From Membranipora membranacea (taxonomy: Eukaryota; Bryozoa; Gymnolaemata; Cheilostomatida; Membraniporidae), in contig OU612068.1 in assembly GCA_914767715.1 (NCBI GenBank), forward strand, positions 29,264,001 through 29,328,000: a stretch of DNA of 64,000 bases, in the 5' to 3' direction. The notes beneath the pieces are model-generated. The model was given only the letters and a program-made list of their open reading frames with translations. It did no database searches and was not told the DNA's origin. Shown piece after piece: positions 1-12,400 of this stretch. How positions within the stretch are numbered: the stretch's first letter is position 1; each line of letters begins with the position of its first letter. The position numbers and the translations under genes were made by a program.

Positions 1-402
1 AACATATGAATAATTATTTATATGTTTATGGTCAACACTGTTTGTATTCTTTCTATCTAGTCTTTTTATTCTAACCTACAACTATAAACAAATATATATA
101 TACTTTTCTTTACACACATTGTTGAACTTAGAATTATCCTCAACATCAAATCTGAGACTAGTTATACTGACTTTATTTCTTTGATCAAAATAATAATCAT
201 GAGCTGTTACATTTCAGTTGTTAGTGACTTATACCACTTCTGTGTATCATATATCTATATTAACATAAATATATACCATATATCATATACCATATATCAT
301 ACCATAGATATGGTAATGACTTAAAAAGTCTATAATAGTTAAATTGGAGTAGTAATGAACTCAACTCTACACTCCTAGTTGTTCAGGCAAGATGTTCAAT
401 TC

Positions 403-1801
403 TCACTTGAATCGCTCTTGTGGCGCTGGCCTCACTAAATGAGAAGTGTTGCCATAACCATAGTATCTGATTTTACACACTCCACTTCCCATGTTAACAT
501 TATCTGCGTATCTCAGTCCTATGTAGAACTGAGTTGAAGATGAAGCAACAGACCAGAGATTGGGGTGACCTGTAGTCATACTCGCTCCTGATGATGAGTA
601 CATAGAGAGTTTGTTGTTTTCAAAGATAGAAAATGAGACAATGAGATTTGTTTGTTTTTGCGTTGTGGTCCCGTACGAAGCATAAAGAATGAACCGAGAA
701 ACGGTAAACCATCCACATATTTGATGCACACACCATGCCACTGAGAGAGATTTATGTAAACTGATCTAACAGAATATCACTATGTGGTGTAAAAACTAAT
801 GTATAACCTCTCCATCTCAAGCGTCACCCCACACCCTGCTTGTGACCCATCCCAGCTGAACAAAGGTTTGATAGAATCACAATATCAGAGCTAATACAAT
901 GAATCTTTCCAAACGGGTAATTTTATCTTAGCACTGATTGATGTAGAAAGGCATAGCCATTAGTCATGAGATGAGAGTTCTTACCTGTAGAGGTTTGTGG
1001 GTGTTCTAGTTATTTCAGAAACTAGCTCTGTATGGGCTGGTAAATGAGCCCAGAACCTTAGGTCTGATGCAAGCGTCCAATTCGTGACCATGAATGTATG
1101 GTGCTGTGCTGGTAGAATCTGAAAAGCTTAGTTATAACCTCAAATTTCGTGAAGCAACGATAAAAGATTTCTCATCAAAACAATTGTAGTGATATTTTAC
1201 AAAATTCGAAAAAAAATTTGAGTGCACGGTATGGCGACATATATTTAAGAGATGTAATAAGTCACTTACACATGGCTGTAGCAGAAGTAGATATACTGTA
1301 TATGTATTTATACTGCTGCGGTATGTCCATTGTCATGGTACAGCAAAATCTGGTCTTACCTACATGGAGTTCAGCTATTAGTCTATAATAAAGTAAGTAA
1401 GTAAATAAGCAAATAAACGAGTAATCTCAAAAAAACTCACATCATGAGCAGTTAATATATTATTTTTTTAAAAGCAATCATTGTCCTTTGAACTTAATTG
1501 GCGAGGATTTTTGGTTGAAAAAAGCTATCTTCCTCTGCATTGTGAGTTTGGTGTATTATGGATTCCCTGATAAGAAAAGCTGAATGGGCCACTAGAAGTA
1601 CATCCTACTCCTGTCGTACGGATTCCATGTACACCAAAACTTGAAAGAGACGTAACTCATTATTACCTGAAATGCCAGAACGGTCGGAGACCATTAAATT
1701 CAATTAGCAGTCAAACAAAGGAGTAAGTCTAATACAAAATCTAATCTGAAATAATGCTTGCCAACCACTGAGAGAAAACGAAGTGCCAGAATGGCCTTCA
1801 T
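403..1801 (-). pseudogene. Decayed copy of the small secreted-protein gene at 3381-4957
   Basis: Reading right to left, all five exons of the intact neighbour can be found. The signal-peptide exon starts at 1801 (MKAILAL...). Further pieces lie near 1540-1630, 1268-1380, 970-1110 and 403-640. The copy is broken. The piece near 970-1110 has two in-frame stops (TGA and TAG) where the intact gene reads Tyr-Trp-Asn-Tyr. The first donor is GCAAGC instead of GTAAGT. The second exon no longer joins in frame. The last exon has lost its CAG acceptor. The last exon is still open and very similar to its twin (shared MYSSSG and YADNVNMGSGVCKI), so the decay looks fairly recent. I see no sign that it makes the same protein. 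Confidence 0.8.
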
Positions 1802-2459
1802 TGTTTATTTTATGTCTTTCTTTCACTTTAGCTTCTTTTCCCAGTTTGATGCTTTCTCAATTAGATATGACCATATTCATATCATAATTTTTAACCCCTC
1901 GTACCCTTGTGTGTAAGACAGCGTAAAGAGCATGGAGGTCTTTTATTGCGAATGACATTGATACTGTTTTCTTAATCACAGAACCTGACCTTGTTCATGA
2001 GGGTTAAAGACATAATACTTGGGTGTGACAAATTGTGACCGATGACTGATCTTGAGATTAAAAGAGCAAAATGTAGCAAAATTGAAAAATTAAAAGGTAA
2101 AGGAAACAAATCAATCAATCAAGATAGTATTTTACTGCTGAAATCACGGGGACCAAAAAACTGTCTAGGGCCAACTATGCTCTTAGCACCTCTTTACTTA
2201 ATTGTCAAGATGGTCATTTAACGGAGATTCATCAATCAAATGTTGTTCTTTTAGACTTTTAACCAGTGATATTTTCATTCTTTAGATGGGGTTTTTCACA
2301 TATGGTACCCTTCCCCAGACCGAAGCCAAAAATAATGATCAGGGAGGGGGGGGCCAATGTTTACAGGCTTTGGGCAAAAGATAAAAGGAGCAGGGTAGAC
2401 AAGAGTGGTGAATGAAAGCTTTCACTTCTCAGGCAATCAGCTTTCACTTATCAGTTTTT

Positions 2460-2605
2460 TAGATCAAAGTAATAATCATAAGCTGTTACATTTCATTTGT
2501 AAGTGACTTATACCATTTTCTGTACACTACATATATGTAAATCATACATATTATCTTATTCATACCATAGATATGATAATAATAAACTCCACTCTATTCG
2601 AAAGA
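2460..2605. repeat. Extra copy of the flank downstream of the 403-1801 pseudogene
   Basis: This stretch closely matches 175-370, which lies 3' of the pseudogene. Shared parts include AATAATCAT.AGCTGTTACATTTCA, GTGACTTATACCA and ATACCATAGATATG. No coding exon adjoins this copy, so it probably marks an unequal duplication breakpoint or a third gene copy that has been lost. The rest of 1802-3380 holds no gene that I can recognise. Confidence 0.55.
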
Positions 2606-3380
2606 CATAATTCTTGGATTTGACAAATCAGCCAATAAAAATATGACACAAATTCAATTAAGAATATTGTAGTTGATAATTAGGATTGTCTGTTCTTGGG
2701 CAAAAAGAGGACAATCCACTAAATTATCCTTATAATAACTGACTTTTACTAGAAAAAGCTTCTTTTTTTTATTTGAGTTTGTCTTTAAAAAATACCATTT
2801 ACCCACTAACAAGTTACAGCGCTTGCAGTAAATCCCACCCAATAATGCATCAAATCCACAGTTTATTTATATAAACGGACGGTTGATATATTTTGGCGCA
2901 AAGTCCATGTTCGAGCATTTTGATTTGTGCACTAGGACTGGATGTGATCAGGGAGGGATGTTCTTTTTGATCATTTTATTTTTCAGCATATAAAAATAAT
3001 TTTAATGAGCTGGTAGATTTTAGATGTTAGTTTCTTATATCATATTTGTATATCATACATCATAATATATATTGTGCTATTGAACAATTTAAATTTAAAC
3101 TCACTGACTATTAAAAATTATAATATTTGTATCTGATGATGATAATAATAACTCATACCCTATACAATGAATATACTCACAGATTTATATTTAGCGACCA
3201 AGCTGTGAATAAATTATTTGAATTCACAGGATTCTTGCTTTAATTGTGAAGCTCATTTTTTGAAGCTAGTATTGAGAATTTTGGAAAAAATTAATGGAAC
3301 ACAACTATACCAAATTTACAATTGGCGAAAATGCCTAATGTCTCATGAAAATTTCCATCCTACTGCAGCTCAACTCTTCT

Positions 3381-4957
3381 CTACTGTCCTCTTATCGGCT
3401 GTAGTTGTACAGGTGATGAACTCAGCTCTCTCTCAAATTCGGGGTTTTCTTGCGGCGCTGGACCTTCTATAGCTTCTCTTTGACCAAGTGAATCTGCACC
3501 TATGCTGAAAATGCTTCCGTAATCATAGCAGGTGATTTTACACACTCCACTTCCCATGTTAACATTATCTGCGTATCTCTGGTTCAGTCCTATGTGGAAC
3601 TGAGTTGAAGGTGAGGTGACAGACCAGAGATATGGGTGACCTGCAGTCATACTCTCCCCTGATGATGAGTACATGGAGAGTTTGTTGTTTTCGAAACGGT
3701 ATGTGATTGTGCTGTAAACAAAAAGAGAACATGAATTAAGGCGTACAATGAAATTTTGGCTTTCACTGTGCATTGAGAATCTATTTAGAGTATACCGAAT
3801 GATGTGAGACATTTGTACATGTCACTCACGCTACTAAGCTTTCAAAATGGAACGCCAACCAGATGTTTGATGCCCACTGCCTGCAGGGATATGTTAATGA
3901 GAACTGTGCTAACAGTTATATCCTGAGCATAGGTGGCTTCCCTTGGTTATGACTATGAGGTTGAATACCAATGTATGCTTTCCAGCACAAGGGTCACCAT
4001 CCCCCCTACTTGCGACCCCTATCACCATGAACAAAACAGGAATAGAATCACAATATCAATAGTGAGATGAGATGATAGTTCTTACTTGTAGTGGTTGTCG
4101 TCCTGATGTCTGTGGATGTTCTTGTAATTCCAGTAGTTATATCTGTATGGGCTGGTTGAGGAGCCAAGATATTTTGGTCTAATGTAAGCATTCAATCCGT
4201 AACCATAAATATATGGTGCTGTGCTGGAAGCATCTATAAAATTTAGATAGAATCTTTCATTTTGAAGTGATGTAAGATAATTTGTATAGTTGTGTAGTAA
4301 TATTTAACAAAGTTTGATGAAAATGTAAAAATGTTTTGCAAGATGGTAATCATTGATTGAGAGAGATAAATAAGTAACTTACACGTGGCTGTGGCAGAAG
4401 TAGATATACTGTATATATATTTATACTGTTGTGGTACGTCCATTGTCATTGTACAGGAAAATCCAGTCTTACCTGCTGGGACATTAGCTATTAGTCTAAA
4501 ATATACAACAAAGCCACTGATATATTACACGTTAAACTTATATGAGAAGACATGACTATGCAAACCATCACAAGGACACCAAGGAGTTTGGATGTTACTT
4601 TCAACTCCTTAGACAGACTAAACCTACTTATATCTCCTATTGCACAGTGAGTTTGGTGTATTGTGGGTTCCCTGAGAAGAAAAGCTGAATGGGCCACCAG
4701 GAGTACAGCCTATTCCAGTATATAGGTCACATGTCTTACTGATTCCATGTACACCAGACCCTGTAAAATAAAAAAAAGCTGGAATTAATCCATCACACCA
4801 GAAGTGTATGGAGACAACAGATCATCAAATCAAATACATTTTCCGCAAATCTAAAGCAAGAAGAAGTTGAATGTATTTTGTTGACAACTTCTTTTATAAT
4901 CTGATAACAATACTTACCGACCAGTGAGAGGACACAAAGTGCCAGAATTGCCTTCAT
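3381..4957 (-). CDS. Small secreted protein of an unrecognised family (254 aa)
   Basis: Five exons on the minus strand: 4957-4918, 4760-4628, 4495-4383, 4233-4086 and 3711-3381. All borders are GT/AG, phases match at each junction, and the total is 765 bases including the TAG stop. The first exon encodes a short hydrophobic signal peptide (MKAILALCVLSLVG). The mature chain has several cysteines (TCDLY, GC, LCNRRY, FSCTM, VCKITC). It is rich in Tyr, Ser, Asn and Gly, and it ends in a polar Glu/Pro/Gln tail. There is no transmembrane segment after the signal peptide, so it is probably secreted. I do not recognise the fold. A decayed duplicate lies about 1.6 kb away at 403-1801. The spliced structure and the in-frame paralogy support a real gene; its function is unknown. 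Confidence 0.75.
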
Positions 4958-5029
4958 TGTTTATGTTCTGTCTCTGTATCACTTGAGCTTCTATTCTCAA
5001 TTTTGATGCTTTCTCATAAGGTATGCCCA

Positions 5030-5037
5030 TATTTATA
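5030..5037 (-). promoter_or_regulatory. TATA-like box upstream of the secreted-protein gene
   Basis: On the minus strand this reads TATAAATA, 73 bases before the ATG at 4957. Transcription could therefore start roughly 40 bases upstream of the ATG. The surrounding 5' flank is shared with the pseudogene at 1801, where the same position reads TATGAATA. Confidence 0.5.
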
Positions 5038-7155
5038 CTATGATTATGTAGCCCTCAAACCCTTGTTAGTAAGCCAGTGTTGAGGGTGTATGGGTCCATA
5101 ACCGTTAAATTGTGCCAGATTGATACTGCTTGTTTATTTACAAAAAACGCTGATTAATGAATCGGAAAGTTGAGATGATATCTTTATTTTTTCCTGGTAT
5201 TTTCATACCAGTTTGTTTTTGATAGAAGCTTGGTGCTTCCTTAGTGCTGATCTCTCGGGAGAAGGAGAGGAGTTTATTAAGATTTGTAAGTGTCAAAGTG
5301 TGATCTGTGTTAAGATCGATTCTCTTGTAGTTTATGATACTGAATTAGTGAATAGAATTTATTACTGGTTCGTTAAGGCTAATGTGATGTGACAAATTAT
5401 AGTACTATTGGGGATATATCACCAATATATGCTCTATGATGATGAATCAACCAAATAAACAAATATACATACACAATTGAGAAGTGTTGAATTTTAGTCA
5501 TTTCTACTCTGAATATTTAAATATGACCAGCATTTATCTCAATGATTAATTAGTTTATTTAGTTTTATTTCAAAGGCTCCTTTTGCTTGCAAAAAAAAGG
5601 GGCCTTTGTAGCAATATGGTTGCTAATGTAATACCATTACCAGCAACTTGAATTAAGTTGTAATACATAAAAGGATAACTTGTTTTCATACAACATGCTG
5701 AAAACCCTGACTATGAATTCACTATATTTATACACAAATTATATATTATGAATATAGGCCTTTATTTAAAAAATAATAATATTTAATAAAACATTTATAT
5801 ACGTACTAAAAATTTTATCGACAGTCGTCACAAAAGCTTTCGCTGTTCCCAAAAGTTTGTAATATTGAATTAAATTTAATAGATTACAAAAAATCCGTGA
5901 CATATTCTGATAAAAAAGTGTAAGGCAGTAGGGAAATAAATATAGGCATCAGGGAGTCTAAAATCATTTAGACAAAATCAGCATGGCTTACAATAATTAA
6001 TTATATTTTCTGTTTTCTAGAATTGGTCTGTGTTGCATGATGAAGCAATACATACCTACAATAATTATTTATGTGGAGATAAAAGCTGAAATCTGATGAT
6101 GTAGATAGAGAAAATTCACTTTGTTTTTATATGTAGCTCTGAGCTTACCCACTCATCCAGGGTGTTGGAAAACTATGATGAGATGTGGCGTATGGCTGGA
6201 AAATCTTTTTTTTTTAAATCTCGCAACCCTGAAACTTTTCTGCATTGAGGCTTAACCTGATCTAGAAGAGTAATGACGCTGAAACTTCGGTAATGATGTA
6301 GATTGTCGATCGATGAGATAGTTACAAATTTGGCCTCAATCGTGGGAACAGGTTTTCTCGCATCCTTGAACTTATTATCATGAGGAAATACACATTTGAC
6401 TTGGCATGGTACAGCATGGCAAATTTGGTACAAACCGATTTCATTCCCATAAAATAAACATTTGATAGGATCATCTGGCCATTATTCTTCTAACATCATA
6501 ACAAGTTTTGCATAGTTGTCAGCTCAAGCCTGAAATTAAAAATACTTATTGCTTATCGATATGGATGTGATGGAGCAAGGTGACACAGTGCCTGAAATTA
6601 CCCCTGAGCCAGCTTGTGATTGGTCTATTTCCGACCAGTAGAATTTGGAGACTACTAAATTGGCAATGGGAGGTAAATACCTGACCATGTGTAATTTTTT
6701 TTTTTTTAATACATTTAGTGCCAAAACAGAAAAGAAATATTGTAATAGCAAAAGGTTAGTTGGCAAATGCTCAATTAGACATAATATTGTCATAATATTG
6801 TCATTATATTGTATTATATTGTATTATATTGATTATTGTATTATATTGTATTATTATGTAATGGTATATATTATATTGTATTAGACATGTATGTATTATG
6901 TTATCCCTTTGTTCATAAGTGTCAAAAGGTCAGAGAGGCATCCCAGATACCAAAATAATTCGACACATACAAATGCTAGATCAATCATAGCATTTTTCCT
7001 GGTCATTTAGTCACTATATCAATTTTAACAGTCAGAACAAAAGTCACCAATAATTCAAAATGTTTCAAGCTACATCACACTTTAGTCTTAATCCTTGCAG
7101 TGGCCAAATAAGTCACAAAATATATGAGTATCAAGTGTTTAAACTGTAATACGGA
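5038..7155. other. Intergenic, no gene seen
   Basis: AT-rich sequence between two minus-strand genes. The only structure I see is a simple AT repeat of the TATTATATTG type at about 6785-6890. The short open frames here show no coding character. Confidence 0.6.
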
Positions 7156-8157
7156 CTATACAGAGATTATCAGATAAATAAGAGCTGGGGGTGAGGCTAC
7201 AATAAGTAGAGAGGTGACATGTACACCAGAGGCTATGTTACAGAGGTCCTCCCCAGAGCAGATACAAGTCCTGAGAGATAGAGTGCTGCTACATCCCTCT
7301 CTGTAATCACTATCTACCTCACATGTACGAGACACTGTAAATATAATAATAGCAGTTATGACACTAACAATAACACATAGAATAATACATTTTATTAGGT
7401 GATGATAAAATTAGTTGTACAAATATTTATATTTATACTAATTTTTTGCCATATGACACTACTGAGGGTAACAACCAATACACAAATGTAATATTTTATG
7501 TAGGGGATCGTAGAGCAATGTAGCAGTTTCAAAGTCATAAAGATAGCATGTGTTTAAAGGCTGACGCTGGAATTCTCATCGATGAATGTTTAGGGTATAT
7601 GTTGAGCAGATTGTGTTAATATAACACCGGTTACCATTTGTCATGTTCAGAATTGTATCTTATCATATATCACACCTGCATCTTTAGTTTCTTTTTTAGA
7701 ACAGTAAGTACATCCACTAGCCATATGGGCTGTGTCCTGATATGTAAGCTGGAAGGGGTCTCCACAAGACTCGCCCCCGAGTGACGTACAGTGGAAACAT
7801 CGCACCCCCTCACTATCTGTAATTATAAGTAATACCTTATATACATTGCAACCCCCACATCGCACCCCCTCCCCTACATCGCACCCCCTCACATCGCACC
7901 CCTTCACATGGCACCCCCTCATTATCTATAATAATAAGTAATACCTTATCTACAGTGCACCCCTCACACCCAACCCCACTCCTCAAGTTGCATGCCCCCA
8001 AATCGCAGCCCCTGGCTTTCCGTCAGCAACAAATAAAAATAAGGATAAAATAAACTGTTTACTGGGTTAACGGAGATAACTTACGTTTGAATAGGATCAC
8101 AGTAACCATTATCAGAAGAGCAATAGATTTAGAACTGAACGAGTATGCTGCCATCAT
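7156..8157 (-). CDS. Ly6/uPAR-like protein, probably GPI-anchored (130 aa)
   Basis: Three exons on the minus strand: 8157-8085, 7816-7676 and 7334-7156, 393 bases including the stop, in frame throughout. Exon 1 encodes a signal peptide (MMAAYSF... followed by LLIMVTVILF). Exon 2 begins the domain with VRCFHCTS, then CGDPF and GCTYCSKK. Exon 3 carries RTCEVDSD, GCSS, TCICSGEDLCN and then a hydrophobic C-terminus. Paired cysteines near the start, a CGDPF segment and a closing Cys-x(5)-Leu-Cys-Asn are typical of the Ly6/uPAR and Quiver/Sleepless type three-finger fold. The final hydrophobic stretch of about 20 residues after the domain fits a GPI-anchor signal. Such proteins sit on the outer cell surface and bind receptors or channels; the partner here is unknown. 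The domain call is firm in pattern but was not checked by a profile search. Confidence 0.75.
7805..7965. repeat. Tandem array copied from the start of Ly6 exon 2
   Basis: The first intron of the Ly6-like gene carries several copies of an 11-14 base unit (CATCGCACCCCCTC on the plus strand). It also carries a longer near-copy of the exon 2 acceptor region: 7805-7855 resembles 7914-7962. The unit is the complement of the first codons of exon 2. Confidence 0.7.
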
Positions 8158-9486
8158 AGCTTGTGTTAAAACAGCCCGATTTGTTACACCCTATGCCGAG
8201 ACTACAAATGGCGAACCTGTCTGATTTGGTTATCTGTGTTGAGTTAACTTTTGCATGTCTGTCATGCATTCTTTGAAACTAAAGCATCGTGTTTGATGGT
8301 TCTTGTTTTTTAAATGATCTGGAATTTGTTTTATTCAATGTTATTTGCCCAGCAACAAGTTACCACACCAGTTAAAAGCATCTCATTAGGTTGGCATTTG
8401 CGCAGCTCTAAATTAAAAAATTATTTTTATAAATCCACGATTGAGACATTTCTGCTCAAAGGCCATTTTCTGGGATTAGTTAGTTAGTTAAATCATTATT
8501 CGAGATTAAAAGAAGAAAGATAAAATTGCCTATATTTGCAGGCATAATGTTTATTGCAAGTTCGTTTGTCTGTTTGCAGGCATATTATGAATGACCATAT
8601 GACATGAAAGCGGTATTAAAAATAAAATTTTTAGCTAAATGACTGGTGTGGAATATTACAGATGGTCTATTGGACAGTTATGAGTAGTGATTGTTTGGTA
8701 CTGGCGAGTGCACGACTTTGTATTTTAATATTTATCTTTATGTTGACTGGACTAAAATTGTGCATAACCATTGTGTATTAAACAAATTTATAATTTGCAA
8801 AAATCCTAGACCAGCATAATCAACCATATCTAGGGTAAGGGCTTATGAGATTTACGGGAGTAAAAAAGTTTGGAAAACTTATTTATTTTCGAATTTTGTT
8901 GGTTGTACTGGAGCCATCTAGAGAAACAGCAAAAGAAGTGGTTCATTTCACATTTATTACTCATGGAAATAATCTGAATACCTTCGTAGTGAATAGAGAA
9001 AACAATTGTGTTATTACATAAGCTATCATTGCCCCGTTTGCAATTAACGGCAATCATGAACAATGGCCAACACCAACAATATTATACTATATTTATGGGT
9101 GAAACAATAACAGATGATTTATATATTACGCAATGAGTGCTGCCGCGTGATAGGTGCTGTGTACAGTTTGAAATTAATTGCATCAGGGATGGTGGAATAT
9201 CCTCTCCCACCCTCCCTGATTGCATCCTTTTTTAATGGGAACTTGATTTGTTGCTTTGAATGAAGTTGTCTTTTCATGCATATATTAGTATGTTTACATT
9301 AATATAGGTCAAACATGGTGTATGGATACAACATAAACAACATGCCATTGAATGATTGGAGACCAGACTCTTGTGATGTGATTGTGGGAATTGAAGACTA
9401 AATTTGTAGAGCACCTGCAACCACCTGTTTTAGTCAAATTTATAGGAGCATGAGATAAATAGCTGTTTGGGTGTTAATGTGTCAGC
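8158..9486. other. Intergenic between the divergent Ly6-like and calpain genes
   Basis: It must hold both upstream regions because the genes diverge. I see no clear TATA box. A short imperfect inverted repeat built on GCATCAGGGA and TCCCTGATTGC lies at about 9180-9225. Confidence 0.5.
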
Positions 9487-12400
9487 ATGGGCTGTGCTGC
9501 CAGCTCACAGAGGTCAGCTGCAGTTGTCATCAAGTCTTCTAACTCCACTACCAATGGACATTCTCATCACAAAAATGGTAAAATTATAAAGGAGTGCATA
9601 GATCCAGAAACTGGTGAGAAGGAGCCCTGCAATGGTAGCGGTCCTACTCCGCTTATCAAAACTAACTCCTTGACAATAAACGATAAATCTGAACAACATG
9701 CGAGGACGGGAGAGGAGCCTGCCCACCCGCTGCCTGAAGGCGATTATGGGGATATGAGACTCGGACTAACAGTGAGTATGAAATATTCATCATTATATAT
9801 ACCTCATTTTGGCATGCTAAGCCCCATAGACGTTGGGTACGAGAATACGCATGGAGTATACTTTCACCTGGTATCATTTGTTCGGAGGATCAACTCTGAC
9901 TTAAATGTTGATACTTCGTTATTTAATGAACACTTTTATTTCAGGATGCTGATAGGTTGAAATTGCTTCTAAAGGACCTAAAGCCGGGTGAATTGTTTGA
10001 TGATCCAGATTTTGAGGCAGATGACAGAGCCATATACTACAACGGCGAGAGTCGAGCATACGCTGACAACATAGAATGGCTACGACCTTCGGTAAGTACA
10101 AGTGATGTAACCAATAGTAATATATTCTGACATAATAATGTCACTTGAACCAAGGAGTAACAGGGGAACCTGTAACTGCTTCCTTGAACTAAAGCTCTAA
10201 ATCTACCGATGGTATAACATTCCATTAGTTAACTTGTGTGACCCCATACCATTTTGCGAATGGGCGTTGCTCAACTATGAACTTGTGTGTTACAGCTTGT
10301 AATATGTAATTTGTGTCTGACAGCAACAAATATGTCACACATTTTAAAACTTGCTAATTGTACATGGTAAGTTAGTGCTGTCACTAACTATGGTATCAAA
10401 GGAATATGTATGTATGTCATTGTATTCATCTCATTCACTGAGAAATAAAATGTTTGTGTAATGTGCTCTGGGTAAAAACTTATAAAATATTGCACCAAAA
10501 ATAATAAATAAACAGAGCTAACATGAGTACAAAGAAATGGTTCTTGAGTCAACCCACTATCAACAGACACAATGTCGAAACAGCTAAAATCCACTTTCCC
10601 CTAAATCCAATATATATTTGTGATCAAAGCTGAATAGGCACACAACTGTAAAAAGTGTTTGATCCAGACATCAAATCGTCAGCCTGTAGTCCCGTCTTGC
10701 CCATATAGATTTGGTCAACACTATTATGTTTGAGAAAATACTGCATGCATTATTTTTTTAAATGTCATGTGTGAGGAAAATAAATGTTAGCTGTGACTAT
10801 TCTGGCTGACAGATCAATATTCTGTTGAGAGGATTAAGTGACAATGATTTATAGCTGACTTTCACAACCCATACTCTTCAGTACGCAACACTCAGCTTGA
10901 TCTGATATTTATCAGTGTAGAGCTCAGAATATAGGTCTCCCATTCAATACTGTATCAGTTGCATACAGGAGTAATGGTGAGGTAGCATTTGGCGGTCTCC
11001 ATTTTTTTGAATGGAGCTGACTGTAACCGTTGATTAAACACTTTTGGTCAGCTGACGATAACGTTGTGTTATATAATGCATTTCCAGTATCGCAGATTGG
11101 ATTTGATGCTGCCTCGTTTGTACTAAATGTCAGGCTGGTTCCCAGGTTAAGCCTTAAGGCTCATGATTGCTTTGCTGAGCTATCTAGATGAGCATACGCT
11201 GTAGGGTTGATAAATAGGGTAATAAATACAAACAGGGAATTTGTCATTTCATTATAATTGCTTATGTGATTATATCTTGGAAACTCCATACTGGCGATAC
11301 CTAGGTTGCCCCCAGATGCCCCAAAGGAGCTGAATGTTTAGTGGTAAGCTTGTTATCCTGGAGCCATGAATAAAATAGCTGTTTGGCCATGCTGTTGTGT
11401 TAAAATATAAATGTATAAGTGTTATCATAGAGAATTCAGCTTTGGTGTTACATTTAAACTATTCCCCTTCAGGTTGGGTGTGGGCGTAGGTCATTGATTA
11501 AAGTGTCCCACTACTCCTACAAAGAAATTTTTGCTATACATCTTGTATAAAAAAATAAAAGGGATTGGTAAAATATGCTACTACATTGGGGTGGGCATGC
11601 AGTCAAGTAGCCAATGTATTGTCTCTGATATAAAGCATGAGGGTTGAGGGGGTGTCAGTCTTATCATTGATCACTTTTTGCTGCGTTGATTTTAGGCTAT
11701 TGTTGATGAGCCCCGCCTGCTGATAGATGGCATGAGTAAGGATGACATAAAACAGGGAACTCTGGGAGATTGCTGGTTCCTATCCTCATGCGCCGCCGTT
11801 TCAAGAGAGGAAAGATTCATGAAAAGGGTAAGCCATTTATGTATGTCTTTATTATTGACGTAAACACCATTACATGTTTTTATTGGTTGGGTATTTAGTT
11901 CTGTGCAGAAGAAAAGTGTGACATCATAATGAAATGATTTGTGGCTCAGGTATGTCTGCTAGTTTTTCAGCACAGGGTAAAACAAAAATCTTTATTTACT
12001 CAAATTGAAGTCAACTATCATCATTAACAGCTTTTTCAAAGGTGACAGAATGCTGATATTCCGCAAAATATTTGTCAGTGCATTTTGATGTCAACAAAAT
12101 TTCATTCCTGAATTGTAATTCATCAAGCGTACAGTAATTAGCAGCTCCAGGGACTTACAATGTCACTGATACAAGGATGTAGTAAACTCACAGGATTCCA
12201 TGCTTAGGATAATTTATCTCCTTGGGGACCTAATTATTTTAACCTGGACACAGACAGAGGCCACCACAGGGACTGTGTTCTTCTCGGATGGTTCTTTTTA
12301 CAGACCAATGTTACTATAACTGACTTTAACCTGAAATCCAGTTTCAAGTTTAAAGGAAGACCACTTTAAATATTTGATGCACTGTTTTGATATCCTTTGC

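Noticed and set aside
5573-5617. Hairpin with T-run resembling a bacterial terminator
   Set aside because: This is animal DNA; the stem is imperfect and no gene ends nearby.
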